Positions 37,698 through 47,717 of a DNA stretch of 64,000 nt are shown one piece after another (within the stretch, counting starts at the first letter, position 1; each line of letters opens with the position of its first letter). This DNA comes from Bordetella pertussis 18323 (GTDB lineage: Bacteria > Pseudomonadota > Gammaproteobacteria > Burkholderiales > Burkholderiaceae_B). Location of the stretch: contig NC_018518.1 in the NCBI RefSeq assembly GCF_000306945.1, positions 992,001 through 1,056,000 on the forward strand, in the 5' to 3' direction. Under the pieces are notes generated by a model, which ran no database searches, was not told the DNA's origin, and saw only the letters and a program-made list of their open reading frames with translations. The position numbers and the translations under genes were made by a program.

Positions 37698-39038
37698 TCA
37701 GCGCATCTCGAACAGCTCCTGGTGAAAGCAGGCCGGCGGCATGCCGCGGGCGGCCAGGCCTTCGCGCAGGGCCTGGCCGAACCCGGCCGGCCCGCAGAAC
37801 CACACTTCCGATTGCGCGGCCCGCGGCAGCATGTCGACCAGGCGCTCCGCGCTCAGCTTGCCGTCGCGCTGCGTCACCAGCACGTGCAGGCCGACCCGGG
37901 CGCGCTCGGCCAGGGCGCGCAGTTCGCCGATGAAATCCGGGTCCGGCGCATTGGTGGAATACACCAGGTCCACCTCGTGCGCCGGCGCGCCATCGGAGCG
38001 AGCGGCGGCCATGTCCTGGAGCCGCGCCAGGAACGGCGTGATACCGATGCCGCCCGCCACCAGGATCTGCGGCCTGCCGTTCGCGCGGAAATCGAAGCGC
38101 CCATAGGGTCCCTCCACCGTCACGCCGTCGCCCACCCGCAAGCGCGCCGGCAGGCTGCGGGTGTAGTCGCCCAGCCCCTTGATGCTGAAGCGCAGCAAGC
38201 CGTCGTCGCGCCAGGCCGACGAAATGGTGAACGGATGCGCGCCCTCGGCGCGGTCGAAGGCCACGAACGCGAACTGGCCCGCCTTGTGGCCGGGCCAGCG
38301 CGTCTCCAGCTGCACGTCGACCTGCATCACCGCGTTGTCGGCGAATCGCTCCAGCCGCGCAATGCGGCCGGCGGCCTGGCGCGGGCGGCCGATCAGGCCC
38401 AGCAGCGACAACAGCGCGCCCGCGCCGCCGGCGGCCATGACCACGGCCATCACCGGCCCGATGGGCCCGCGCCAGTAGGCCGGCGCCATCAGCACCACGG
38501 CATGAAACACGAACACCAGGTACAGCGCGGGCATCAGCCGGTGCGTGCGGAAGAAGTGCCGGTACGGAAAGCGCTTGTACAGGGCCAGCGCGGCCAGCAG
38601 CAGCAAGGCGTACAGCCCCCACTCGCCCAGGCTCTTGGCCACCCCGTGCCAGGCCTGGAACGGGTCGTACAGGGCCGCCTGCCCGGCCGGCGCGGGCACG
38701 CGCGGCGGCCGCACGGTCCAGCCCTGCGCGGCCATCCAGGGCGGCACGATCTTCAGCAGCCAGTGCGTCAGCGCCAGCGCCACGCCGCCCAGGCCCAGCC
38801 ACTTGTGCAGCCGGTAGAACTTGTCCAGCCCTCCCAGGGCGCCTTCGAAGCGGGCCGGCCGCGCCGCCAGGATCACGCCCAGCGACATCATGCCCAGGGC
38901 CAGGATGCCGGTGTAGTAGATCAGGGGCTTGCGCATGACCCAGAAGCCCTCGCCTCATGCGCCGGGCGGGTTCTGGCTCAGCCACAGGACGGACAGGGCC
39001 GCGACCAGCAGAATGAATATTGTTCTCAGGCGTCGCAT
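37698..39038 (-). pseudogene. Ferric reductase-like transmembrane flavoprotein, nonsense codon near start
   Basis: 446-codon ferric-reductase-like flavocytochrome. Membrane segments with paired histidines (GLDKFYRLHKWLGL, THWLLK, HRLMPALY, FHAVVL) are followed by an FAD-binding region (HPFTIS) and an NAD(P)-binding region (VAGGIGITPFLARL, VWFCGPAGF). The frame opens at ATG 39038 with the typical first helix (MRRLRTIFILLVAALSVLW), but TGA at 38957-38955 (codon 28) stops it; the next ATG is 38936, which would give a 412-aa protein without helix 1. It may reduce siderophore-bound iron with the adjacent receptor. A poly-C tract lies about 73 bp upstream. Confidence 0.8.
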
Positions 39039-39095
39039 CGCATCTCCGGAACGGGCGCGATGGCGTTTGCGCAGCCTCCCATTCGCGCCAGGCCC

Positions 39096-39121
39096 ATTAT
39101 GCATCGGGCGCCCCCCCCCCC
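39096..39121 (-). promoter_or_regulatory. Poly-C/poly-G tract near a CATAAT -10 element
   Basis: Eleven consecutive C (39111-39121; G on the minus strand) lie 9 bases upstream of a minus-strand CATAAT (39101-39096), placing the tract in the promoter spacer ahead of the ferric-reductase-like gene. Fimbrial (fim) promoters of Bordetella vary phase by length changes of a similar C-tract. The start codon at 39038 is 57 bases past the -10. Confidence 0.55.
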
Positions 39122-39159
39122 GCCGGCCTTGATCTGGCGCAACGCGGCCGCGCGCGCGG

Positions 39160-41050
39160 TCAGCCCGCCAGCGCCGCGCGCACCCGCTCGGGCGTAAACG
39201 GCAGCTCGCGAAAGCGCCGGCCGGTGGCATCGAACAGGGCGTTGGCCAGCGCGGCGGCGCCCGGCACCGAGGCCGATTCTCCCGCGCCCATGGGCGGCTG
39301 GTCCTGGCGCGGCATCAGCACGACCTCGATCGGCGGCACCTCGGTGAAACCGAGGATGGGATAGGCGCCCCACTCCATGCTGCTGACGCCGGCCTGGTTG
39401 AACGACACCTGCTCCTTCAAGGCGCGGCTGAGCGACTGGATCACATTGCCGTGCAACTGGTGGCGCACGCCGTCGGGGTTGACGGTCATGCCGGTATCCT
39501 GGCCCACCACCACCCGTTCGACCGTGATGGCGCCGCTGCGCGCATCGACGGCCAGGTCCACCACCCAGGCCGCCCAGGCCGCGCCGAAACCCGGGAACTT
39601 GCTGTGCACGTAGCGCGCGTAGGCCAGGCCGCGGCCGCGCAGCAGGTGCCGTGCGTCCGCCTGGCCGCGGCTGCCGCGTTGCCCTTCCCGCCAGCCGGCC
39701 CGGCTTGCCACTTCGCGCAGCAGATCGATGGCGCGCGGATCGTCCAGGTGGCGCAGGCGAAACGCCAGCGGATCGGCCTGGGCGCGTTCGGCCAGTTCGT
39801 CGATGAAGCAGTCGTGCGCGAACGAATTGGGCAGGGCCGATACGCCGCGCAGCCAGGCCGCGCGCATGATGGCGGCGGTATCGTGGCACACCACGCGCAG
39901 CCTGTCGTAGCGATACGGCGGCACGGCCGTACGGTCGCCCATCTGCAGCGTACGCGGCTCGGCGGCGAGCGTCCCGGTCAGCAGCAGGGCCAGCAAGGGC
40001 GCGTCATTGGACGGATAGCGGGTGGCGAAATCGTAGGCGGCCAGGCCGCCTTGCGCGTCGACCGCGCCACGGACTTCCATCAGCTGCGCCGCGCCCTTGG
40101 GCTCCCAGGCGTGCTCCTGCTCGCGGCTGAGCTGCACCCGCACCGGCCGTCCCACCGCGCGCGACAGCAGCGCGGCGTCGGCGCAGACATCGTCGGCGCA
40201 ATTGCGGCCATAGCAGCCGGCCGCCTCCATGCGGACGATCTCGATGCGCGACTCGCCCAGGCCGAGCAGGCGGTCCAGGTCGATGCGCAGCATATGGGGA
40301 TTCTGCGTGCCCGACCAGACCGTCAGGCCATCGGGGCGGTAGTCGGCCAGCCCGCAGGACGGGCCGATCGATCCGTGCATCTGGTACGGCCATACATAGT
40401 GCAGCGCAGCGCGTCCGGGTGCGCCAGCGCCGCGTCCACATCGCCTTGCGCCACCAGTTCGCGCGGCGTGGCCGGCTGGTCGCGCAGCGATACTGCGCGC
40501 TGGGCTTGAGCGCCACCGCGTCGGCCAGCGCCAGCGTGGTGCCGCCGCCGGCCAGCAATGTCCAGTAATCGGTGGCGCGGCCGTTCCCGGCGCGCACGAC
40601 GCCATCGTCCACGCGCAACATGTCGGCGGGCGTCCGCAAGGCGTCGGCGGCGCGCGCCAGCAGCCAGGCGCGCGCCTGCGCGGCCGCCTTGCGCAGCGGC
40701 ACGGCGGTGATCTGGATCGTGGCGCTGGCGATCGTCGGCCCCTGGTTCGGCGCGGCCTCGGTATGCCCCAGCACCATCTCCACCCGCTCGAACGCCACGT
40801 CGAGCTCCTCGGCCACGATCTGCGCCAGCGCCGTGCGCACGCCCGTGCCCAGGTCCACGTGCCCGTTGAACGCCTGCACCCGGCCGTCGGCGCGCACCGC
40901 GATGAACACGTCCGGCGTGGCCGGCACATAATCGGACGCCGCACCCGGCTGCCCCGGCGCGGGCTGCGCCCCCGCCGTCGGCGCGCGCGTGACCAGCAAG
41001 GCGTCCGCGGCGCGCAGCAAGGCCTCTCGTTGCGATCTGGGTGTTTGCAT
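39160..41050 (-). pseudogene. Xanthine-dehydrogenase-type molybdopterin subunit, frameshifted (NicB-like)
   Basis: Large molybdenum-cofactor subunit of the aldehyde oxidase/xanthine dehydrogenase family. The 5' part has AFNGHVDLGTGVRTALAQI, and the 3' part has WPYQMHGSIGPSC, AAGCYGRNCADD, MRAAWLRGVSALPNSFAHDCF and MGAGESASVPGAAALANALF, a typical cofactor-binding end. Around 40400-40510 two frame changes occur and several tens of bases seem missing, since the remnant totals about 630 codons. It follows nicF in the same direction, separated by the IS110 element, and was presumably part of that operon. The substrate may be a hydroxypyridine or another N-heterocycle; not known. Confidence 0.8.
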
Positions 41051-41097
41051 GACCGTCCTCATACTCGGCGCGTCTGTGCCCGCAGGGAGCAAGATTC

Positions 41098-41153
41098 AGC
41101 AGGTGCCTGTCCTCGCGGGAAGGACCAGGATTCGGCAGGTGCCTGTCCCCGTG
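41098..41153. repeat. CAGGTGCCTGTCC repeats (locus 2)
   Basis: CAGGTGCCTGTCC occurs twice in 56 bases (from 41099 and from 41137) with following GGGA/GGACA half-sites. The second copy runs directly into the left end of the IS110 element. Same family as 12931-12975 and 50016-50147. Confidence 0.7.
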
Positions 41154-42289
41154 GGGACAGATACCGTCTTGGCAGTCAACCGTTCATGGCGTAATTGGGC
41201 TGGTAGGGGATGCGGTTTTTGAGGACCCCGAAGCACAGATGCACCAGTTTTCTCATGGCCGCGCCCAGCGCGGCCTTTTTGCTTTTTCCTGCTTTGAGCA
41301 GGCGCTGGTAAAGGGCGCGGATGTGGGGGTTGTGGCGGGTCCCAACCAGGGCCGCCATGTATAACGTGGCGCGCACCTGGGAGGGGCCGGCTTTGGACAG
41401 GCGTGCGCAGCTGTTCAGACTGCTGCCGGATTGGCGCTGCACAGGGACCACCCCGAGATAGGCGGCCAGGCTCTGGGCGGAGTCGATATGCCGATTGTGC
41501 ATGACGGCCAGGATGGCGTTGCCGGCCTGAGGCCCGATGGCGGGGATGGAGTTCAGCAGCTCGCAGTCTTGCTTGAGGTCGGGGTGGTTGTCGATGTGCT
41601 GATCGATCGCCCGCTCGATTTGTTTGATCTGTTCGCGCAAGAACGCGATGGCCTTGTCGATGGAACCATCGACCAAGGGCGCCGAGGGGCTGAACTGGCT
41701 CTTCTCTTTGCGATTGAGCTCACGCAACAGATCCTTGCTCAGCGCCTCGCGTCGCGTCAACAAGGCGCGCAGTTGACGCGCATGCAAGGGCGCCGGGTGC
41801 CACAGCGCCGGGCTCAGCGTCTGTCCATAGCGAGCCAGCACGTAGCTGTCGAGCGCATCATTTTTGGAGCGCAGCGCCAAGGCCTTGGCAAAGTCCCGGG
41901 CCTGGGCGGGATTGACCAAAGAGACCCGGACCTGGGGCAGCGCCGTGGCCGCTTGCTCGTGATACAGACCCGTAGGCTCCAGGATGGCGTGCAACTGCGC
42001 CGGCTGTGCGCCGTGTTTGGCGCACCACGCCAGCAGGGCTTGTACGCCCGCGGCGGTGTTGACCACCACCTTGGTCTTACGCTTGTCAGCCTCAGCCGTC
42101 AGCAACGTGCAATCCAGCTTGGCCTTTGATACATCAATACCTATGAAAACATGGACTTGGCCTCCTGCAGATAACAAACTGCTGTCAGCCACTGCGCCCA
42201 CTTGCCTTGTACATACAGGGTCCTCGCCCTACGATACCGTCCAGTGTCTCGCCGGCCCAGCAGTGCGCTGCCGAGCCGCTATCTGTCCC
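41154..42289 (-). mobile_element. IS110-family element (IS1111-type; probable IS1663)
   Basis: Contains an IS110-type transposase and is flanked by 22-bp imperfect inverted repeats: GGGACAGATACCGTCTTGGC... (41154-41175) and its counterpart read on the minus strand from 42289 to 42268 (GGGACAGATAGCGGCTCGGC...), 19 of 22 matching. Subterminal repeats of this sort mark the IS1111 subgroup. The exact outer ends are not resolved; the element lies between nicF and the molybdo-subunit remnant. Confidence 0.75.
41176..42201 (-). CDS. IS110-family transposase
   Basis: 341-aa DEDD transposase. The N-terminal RuvC-like domain has FIGIDVSKAKLDC (first Asp), ILEPTGLYH (Glu) and LRSKNDALDSYVLARYG (Asp pair). 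The C-terminal Transposase_20 domain has LLNSIPAIGPQAGNAIL, AAYLGVVPVQRQSGSS and GPSQVRATLYMAAL with the conserved serine. It appears full length. The stop (TGA) is inside GTTGACTGCC at the edge of the left inverted repeat. Resembles IS1663 of B. pertussis. Confidence 0.93.
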   Translation of the reverse strand: MGAVADSSLLSAGGQVHVFIGIDVSKAKLDCTLLTAEADKRKTKVVVNTAAGVQALLAWCAKHGAQPAQLHAILEPTGLYHEQAATALPQVRVSLVNPAQARDFAKALALRSKNDALDSYVLARYGQTLSPALWHPAPLHARQLRALLTRREALSKDLLRELNRKEKSQFSPSAPLVDGSIDKAIAFLREQIKQIERAIDQHIDNHPDLKQDCELLNSIPAIGPQAGNAILAVMHNRHIDSAQSLAAYLGVVPVQRQSGSSLNSCARLSKAGPSQVRATLYMAALVGTRHNPHIRALYQRLLKAGKSKKAALGAAMRKLVHLCFGVLKNRIPYQPNYAMNG

Positions 42290-42332
42290 ACAAAGTCCTC
42301 GCTTTGGGCACCAACTCGCGGTCATCGGCGCG

Positions 42333-42357
42333 CGGTGGTGATAGCTAATCACCACCG
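42333..42357. repeat. Hairpin in the non-coding end of the IS110 element
   Basis: A perfect 10-bp stem CGGTGGTGAT/ATCACCACCG with a 5-base loop (AGCTA), in the ~180-bp non-coding stretch upstream of the transposase. IS110-family elements carry structured bridge RNA in a non-coding end, so this is a candidate part, though it may simply be intergenic DNA next to nicF. Confidence 0.4.
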
Positions 42358-42383
42358 GAGGAAAGATACAAGGCACCTGAGTG

Positions 42384-43001
42384 TCACTTTGTCTTTGCCA
42401 GCGCCTCGTCATGCGTCATCACGGCGGCGTATTTCTGGCGCATGTCGAACAGGTTGGCCTCGTGCGGGCCCAGCGCGCGATCGCCCACGCAATCGGACAG
42501 CACCAGCGGCCGAAAACCCGCCGACATCGCGTCGACCACGCTGGCGCGCACGCACCCGCTGGTGGTCGCCCCGGCCACCAGCAGCGTCTGCACCCCGCGC
42601 TGCGCCAGCCACGCCGCCAGCATCGTCCCGTAGAACGCCGACGGCGTGCTCTTGCGCACCACGTACTCGCCGGCCTGCGGCGCGAGCTGCGGCACGATCG
42701 CGCTGGCCGGCGCGTGCTCCTTGAGCGTGAGCATCCCCGGCACCTTGATGCTGAAGATATTGCCGTCGGCATCGTCGTCGGCATACACGATGCGGCTGTG
42801 CGCCACCGCCCAGCCCCGCTCGCGCGCGGCCGCCAGCACCGTGCGCGTGGTCTCGATCGCCGCCGCGATGTTGCCCCCGCCAAACTGCGCCGGGTCCGCG
42901 AACCCGTTGACGAAGTCCACGATCAGCAGCCCGTACGGCGCCTTCAACGGCAGCGCCGCCCCGAACCCCTGGCGCTCGTAGCTGCCCAGATCATTGCTCA
43001 T
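42384..43001 (-). CDS. nicF: NicF, maleamate amidohydrolase
   Basis: 205-aa isochorismatase-fold amidase that hydrolyses maleamate to maleate and ammonia in nicotinate degradation. The catalytic triad is visible: Asp in LIVDFVNGFAD (about 28), Lys in VRKSTPSAFYGT (about 117) and the nucleophilic Cys in ATTSGCVRASVVDAM (about 150). Last intact gene of the nicE-D-X-F run; the IS110 element lies immediately downstream. Confidence 0.9.
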   Translation of the reverse strand: MSNDLGSYERQGFGAALPLKAPYGLLIVDFVNGFADPAQFGGGNIAAAIETTRTVLAAARERGWAVAHSRIVYADDDADGNIFSIKVPGMLTLKEHAPASAIVPQLAPQAGEYVVRKSTPSAFYGTMLAAWLAQRGVQTLLVAGATTSGCVRASVVDAMSAGFRPLVLSDCVGDRALGPHEANLFDMRQKYAAVMTHDEALAKTK

Positions 43002-43016
43002 GTCCCTGCCCCTTCC

Positions 43017-44048
43017 TCAGTCCAGTACCTTGCCCTCGCGCACCACTTCGCGCCCGTCCAGGCGCACCGTGCAGCGGCGCAGCGGAATGTCGATATGGCA
43101 GGCCGTCGTGCGGCTGCCCCCCGCCTCGTTGTTCGGCCCCAGCGAGAACAGGAAATTGCCCTCGTAGGCCCGCGCATCCATGCCGATGGTCGCCTCCCGG
43201 TCGTACAGCCCCAGCGTGGTCCAGCTCGCCCGCGGCTGCAGGCCCCAGCCGATGTGCGAGATCGCGTACGCCTGCGGGTCCTTGAACGTGGCCACGTACT
43301 CGCGCAGCATCTCCGCATCCAGCCCCCCTTCGATGCGCGTCGCGTAGCCGTTTTCCACCGTCAGCACGATGGGCTCGCTCACGTACGACTTCTGCGGCAG
43401 CAAAATGTCGCCCCGGTCGATCACGATCGTGCCGTTGGCCGAGCCCTCGTCGGGCCAGGTCAGCGCAAACCCGCTGGGCCAGTGGTCCCACCGCCCCGGC
43501 TCGTCCACGTAGCCGTACTCGCTGATCGCCGGAAACTCCCCCAGCCCGCAGCGCAGCCGCGTGCCCGCCTCCGACTCCACCGTCATCTCGCGTGCGCCCG
43601 CGATGCGAGCCGCCGCCGCCTTGACCCGCTGCCGGTCGCCCTCGGTGGGCACCAGCCGCGCCAGCACCTCCGGCGGCTCGACCGCCAGCAAAATCCGCGT
43701 GCCCCCCTGCAGGATCTCGTGCTGCTCGGGCGAGAACAGCAGCGTCATCAGGTCCAGCACCAGGTCGCTCGCCTTGAGCATCGCGATCGCCGCCTTGTTG
43801 CCCGTCAGCGGCGTGGTCCCCAGGTACGCCAGCGCATCGCGGCTGAGCGCCTTCTCCCCATTGACCGGCGGCAGGTCCAGCCGATTGACCACCGCCCCCA
43901 GCGACTGCGCCGCCACCAGCGCCGTGCCCAGCGTCTGCGGGTGCGTGGCCGCGCTGGTCAGCACCGTCACCGTCTGCCCCGCCTGCAGCCTGGACAGGCG
44001 CAGCACCTGCGTCCAGGCCCGGATCATCTCGTAATCGCTCACCGGCAT
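43017..44048 (-). CDS. nicX: NicX, 2,5-dihydroxypyridine 5,6-dioxygenase
   Basis: 343-aa extradiol-like Fe(II) dioxygenase that opens 2,5-dihydroxypyridine to N-formylmaleamate. C-terminal metal-binding residues are visible as His in AISHIGWG and the HID of CHIDIPLRR (about 315-322), agreeing with the His/His/Asp set known for NicX. The frame is intact and of normal length. It lies between nicD and nicF; the start is 27 bases after the nicD stop. Confidence 0.9.
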   Translation of the reverse strand: MPVSDYEMIRAWTQVLRLSRLQAGQTVTVLTSAATHPQTLGTALVAAQSLGAVVNRLDLPPVNGEKALSRDALAYLGTTPLTGNKAAIAMLKASDLVLDLMTLLFSPEQHEILQGGTRILLAVEPPEVLARLVPTEGDRQRVKAAAARIAGAREMTVESEAGTRLRCGLGEFPAISEYGYVDEPGRWDHWPSGFALTWPDEGSANGTIVIDRGDILLPQKSYVSEPIVLTVENGYATRIEGGLDAEMLREYVATFKDPQAYAISHIGWGLQPRASWTTLGLYDREATIGMDARAYEGNFLFSLGPNNEAGGSRTTACHIDIPLRRCTVRLDGREVVREGKVLD

Positions 44049-44075
44049 CGCTACTCTCCTTGTGTCCTCGCGGCC

Positions 44076-44895
44076 TCAGCCCGCCCGCAGGCGCGCGCCC
44101 AGAAAATCCCCGAACGCCGCGTAAAAACCTTCCTCGTTGTCCCACGGAATCATGTGCCCCGCGCCCGCCACCCGCACGTGCACCGTGCCCGGCGCCAGCG
44201 CCTCGATCTCGGCCACGTCCGCATCGAGCACCACCTCGCCGCGCGGCCGTCATCAGCAGCCGCGCCGCCCGCACCCGCGGCAGGTCCGCGTGCACGTCGT
44301 CCTCGTGAAACCCCTCGAAGCTGGCGATCACCGCCCGCTCCTCGCACGTGTGCAGCCACTCGGCGCGCAGCTGCAGCTGCTCGGCCGTCCAGCTCGGGCA
44401 GTACGCCTTCATCTGCTCGCCCGTCATCCCCTGGCGCGCCTGCGCCATCGAGTCCACGTACCACGGCAGCTTCGACGGGTACGCCCGCCGGCCCGGCCCC
44501 GACACCGGCGGATCCACCATCGCCAGCCGCGCCAGCCCCGCCTCGCCCGTGCGCGCCGCACGGATCCCGATGCGCGCGCCCATCGAGTGGCCCACCACGC
44601 TGTAGCGCGACAGCCCCAGCGCGCGCGCAAACGCCAGCAGGTCCTCGGCCTGCACATCCAGGCCATAGTCCAGCTGCGGCCCCGACTGCGACAGCCCGCG
44701 CCCGCGCACATCCAGGATGTAGGTGTCGAACTGCTCGCCAAAACGCTCGCCCACGAACCCCCAGGTCACCGCCGGGCTGGTGATCCCCGGCACGATGATC
44801 ACCGGATCGCGACCGGCCCGCTCGCCCCCATAGCGCAGGTAGTGCTGCCGGATCCCGTTGGCCTGCACGTTGCCGCCATACCGAAAATTGCTCAT
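44076..44895 (-). pseudogene. nicD: NicD, N-formylmaleamate deformylase, frameshifted
   Basis: Alpha/beta-hydrolase of the nicotinate pathway, removing formate from N-formylmaleamate. The first ~215 codons carry VVGHSMGARIGIR (nucleophilic Ser); the reading frame then shifts at about 44243-44252, in a GCCGCGCGGC run, after ...RLLMTA. The remaining coding sequence is in another frame and includes VVLDADVAEIEAL and the catalytic His in GAGHMIPWDNEEGFY, ending at TGA 44076. The 820-bp span is one base more than a multiple of three, so a +1 insertion is indicated. Catalytic His is lost in the shifted product. Confidence 0.85.
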
Positions 44896-44914
44896 CGCTC
44901 GCTCCTTCTCCGGC

Positions 44915-45667
44915 TCAGTACGCACCCGACAGCAGCGCGCCCGCACCGGGCACCACCGCCTCCAGCCCCAACGCCTTCAGCATCGCGTACGTCGTGGCCA
45001 CCGCCGCCGTCACCACCGGCTTGCCCGTCTGCGCCTCCACCTTCGCAATCGCCCCCAGCGACGGCATCTGCACGCACGCCGACAGCACGATCACGTCCGC
45101 CTCGCGGTAATCCAGCCCCGCCACGATCTCCGGCAGCCGCCCCGCATCATGGCGTCCCACCTCCAGGTTGTCCGCAATCTCCAGCGCCCGGTAATCCACC
45201 ACCTCGTAGCCCTCGTTGCCGATGTAGTCCACCACCAGCTCGGTCAGCGGCTTCATGTACGGCGCCACCACCGCGATCTTCCGCGCTCCCATCACCTTCA
45301 ACGCATCGACCAGCGCCCCCGCGCTGGTGATCACCGGCGCCTCGCCCCCGTTGGCCGCCGTGTGCGCCGTCAGCCGCGCCTGCGACTGACGGTGATACCC
45401 ACGGCCCATCGCCATGATCGCCACCAGGCACGCATAACCCAGCACGTCCACCCGCGCATCGCTCAGCTCCACCGCGCACCGATCCGACTCCGCGTCCATC
45501 GCCGCCAGCTCCTCCTTGACCACCTTCTTCATCCGCATCCGGCTCGAATGAAAGGTGAAACGCTCCCCCCGAATCTGCTGGCGCGCCAGCAACATCGCCG
45601 GAATCTCCGTCTCCATCGTCGTATTCGAACTCGGCACGATCTGGCCAATGCGGTAGGTCTTCTGCAC
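44915..45667 (-). CDS. nicE: NicE, maleate isomerase
   Basis: 250-aa Asp/Glu racemase-superfamily enzyme that isomerises maleate to fumarate, the last step of nicotinate breakdown. The two catalytic cysteines are in GYACLVAIM (about 80) and SACVQMPS (about 195). First gene of the nicE-D-X-F operon. The upstream 300-bp gap to nicC carries two copies of the TGTGTAC(G/A)CTTTAT operator-like element; the one at 45711 lies 44 bp upstream. Confidence 0.92.
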   Translation of the reverse strand: MQKTYRIGQIVPSSNTTMETEIPAMLLARQQIRGERFTFHSSRMRMKKVVKEELAAMDAESDRCAVELSDARVDVLGYACLVAIMAMGRGYHRQSQARLTAHTAANGGEAPVITSAGALVDALKVMGARKIAVVAPYMKPLTELVVDYIGNEGYEVVDYRALEIADNLEVGRHDAGRLPEIVAGLDYREADVIVLSACVQMPSLGAIAKVEAQTGKPVVTAAVATTYAMLKALGLEAVVPGAGALLSGAY

Positions 45668-45706
45668 GCCCTGCTCCCGGTAACCGGACGCCGAAAGACG
45701 TCCTCA

Positions 45707-45731
45707 ATAAGATGTGTACGCTTTATTTTCA
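45707..45731. promoter_or_regulatory. Candidate BpsR operator upstream of nicE
   Basis: GATGTGTACGCTTTATTTTCA (45711-45731), shared with the nicC site at 45902-45921 over most positions. The centre GTGTACGC is one mismatch from the palindrome GTGTACAC. The remainder of 45732-45900 has no recognisable gene. Confidence 0.65.
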
Positions 45732-45900
45732 CAGCTATGCCACGGCGTGGCAATAGTTCGGATCACGCCTTTCCGAATCATCAACCCAAGGGAAAACCCG
45801 CATAAAAGTTCCATATAGACAACAGATTGCTGCAAACTACCGCCATATCGGACAGCATCGAACGAACCGCCTGGCAATTCCCTGTTTACTTGCCATTTTT

Positions 45901-45922
45901 GAGTGTGTACACTTTATTTTCA
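45901..45922. promoter_or_regulatory. Candidate BpsR operator upstream of nicC
   Basis: AGTGTGTACACTTTATTTTCA (45902-45922) includes the perfect palindrome GTGTACAC (45905-45912). It lies 46 bp before the nicC start, where a repressor would block transcription. Confidence 0.65.
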
Positions 45923-45925
45923 TGA

Positions 45926-47119
<1,194 letters not shown>

Positions 47120-47228
47120 GGCCGCCGGCCGCCGGCGCGCCACCAGGGGTTATCCCCCTGGCCGCGCGGCGCCCAGTCCGGATAACCTGCGCAGCTTGCC
47201 GCGCCGCATCGAGGTTTGCCGTATCGCC

Positions 47229-47717
47229 ATGCTTGCAGCCACTCGCGACTTCACGCTCGAGGTCAACGCCAGCCGCCACACGGTGACGGCGGACCCCGAC
47301 ACCCCGCTGCTTTACATCCTGCGCAACGACCTGTGCCTGAACGGGCCCAAGTTCGGCTGCGGACTGGGCGAATGCGGCGCGTGCGCCGTCCTGATCGACG
47401 GCGTGGCCGCGCGCGCCTGCACGATACCCGTGCGCGGCGCGGCCGGGCACGCCATCACCACCCTCGAAGGGCTGGGCACGCCGAAGGCGCCCGGCCCGGT
47501 GCAGCAGGCCTTCATCGACGAGCAGGCCGCGCAATGCGGGTACTGCCTCAACGGCATGATCATCGCCACCCAGGCGCTGCTGCTGCGCAATGCCGCGCCG
47601 ACCGACGAGGAGATCCGCCGCGAGCTGCAGTACCACCTGTGCCGCTGCGGCACCCATATCGAAATCATGGCGGCGGTGCGCCGCGCGGCGCGCCTGTGGG
47701 CCGCGCGACAGGCATGA
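47229..47717 (+). CDS. nicA: NicA, nicotinate hydroxylase small (2Fe-2S) subunit
   Basis: 162-aa iron-sulfur subunit of nicotinate dehydrogenase. Two 2Fe-2S clusters are visible: the plant-type CGLGECGACAV plus downstream Cys (about 45-70), and the helical CGYC...CRCGT (about 110-145). It passes electrons from the molybdenum subunit to the cytochrome c domains of NicB. The stop overlaps the nicB start (ATGA). Confidence 0.92.
   Translation: MLAATRDFTLEVNASRHTVTADPDTPLLYILRNDLCLNGPKFGCGLGECGACAVLIDGVAARACTIPVRGAAGHAITTLEGLGTPKAPGPVQQAFIDEQAAQCGYCLNGMIIATQALLLRNAAPTDEEIRRELQYHLCRCGTHIEIMAAVRRAARLWAARQA

Noticed and set aside
42381..44783. An 800-codon open frame opposite nicF, nicX and nicD
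   Set aside because: Antisense shadow: arginine/histidine-rich, no motif; the minus-strand frames carry catalytic residues.
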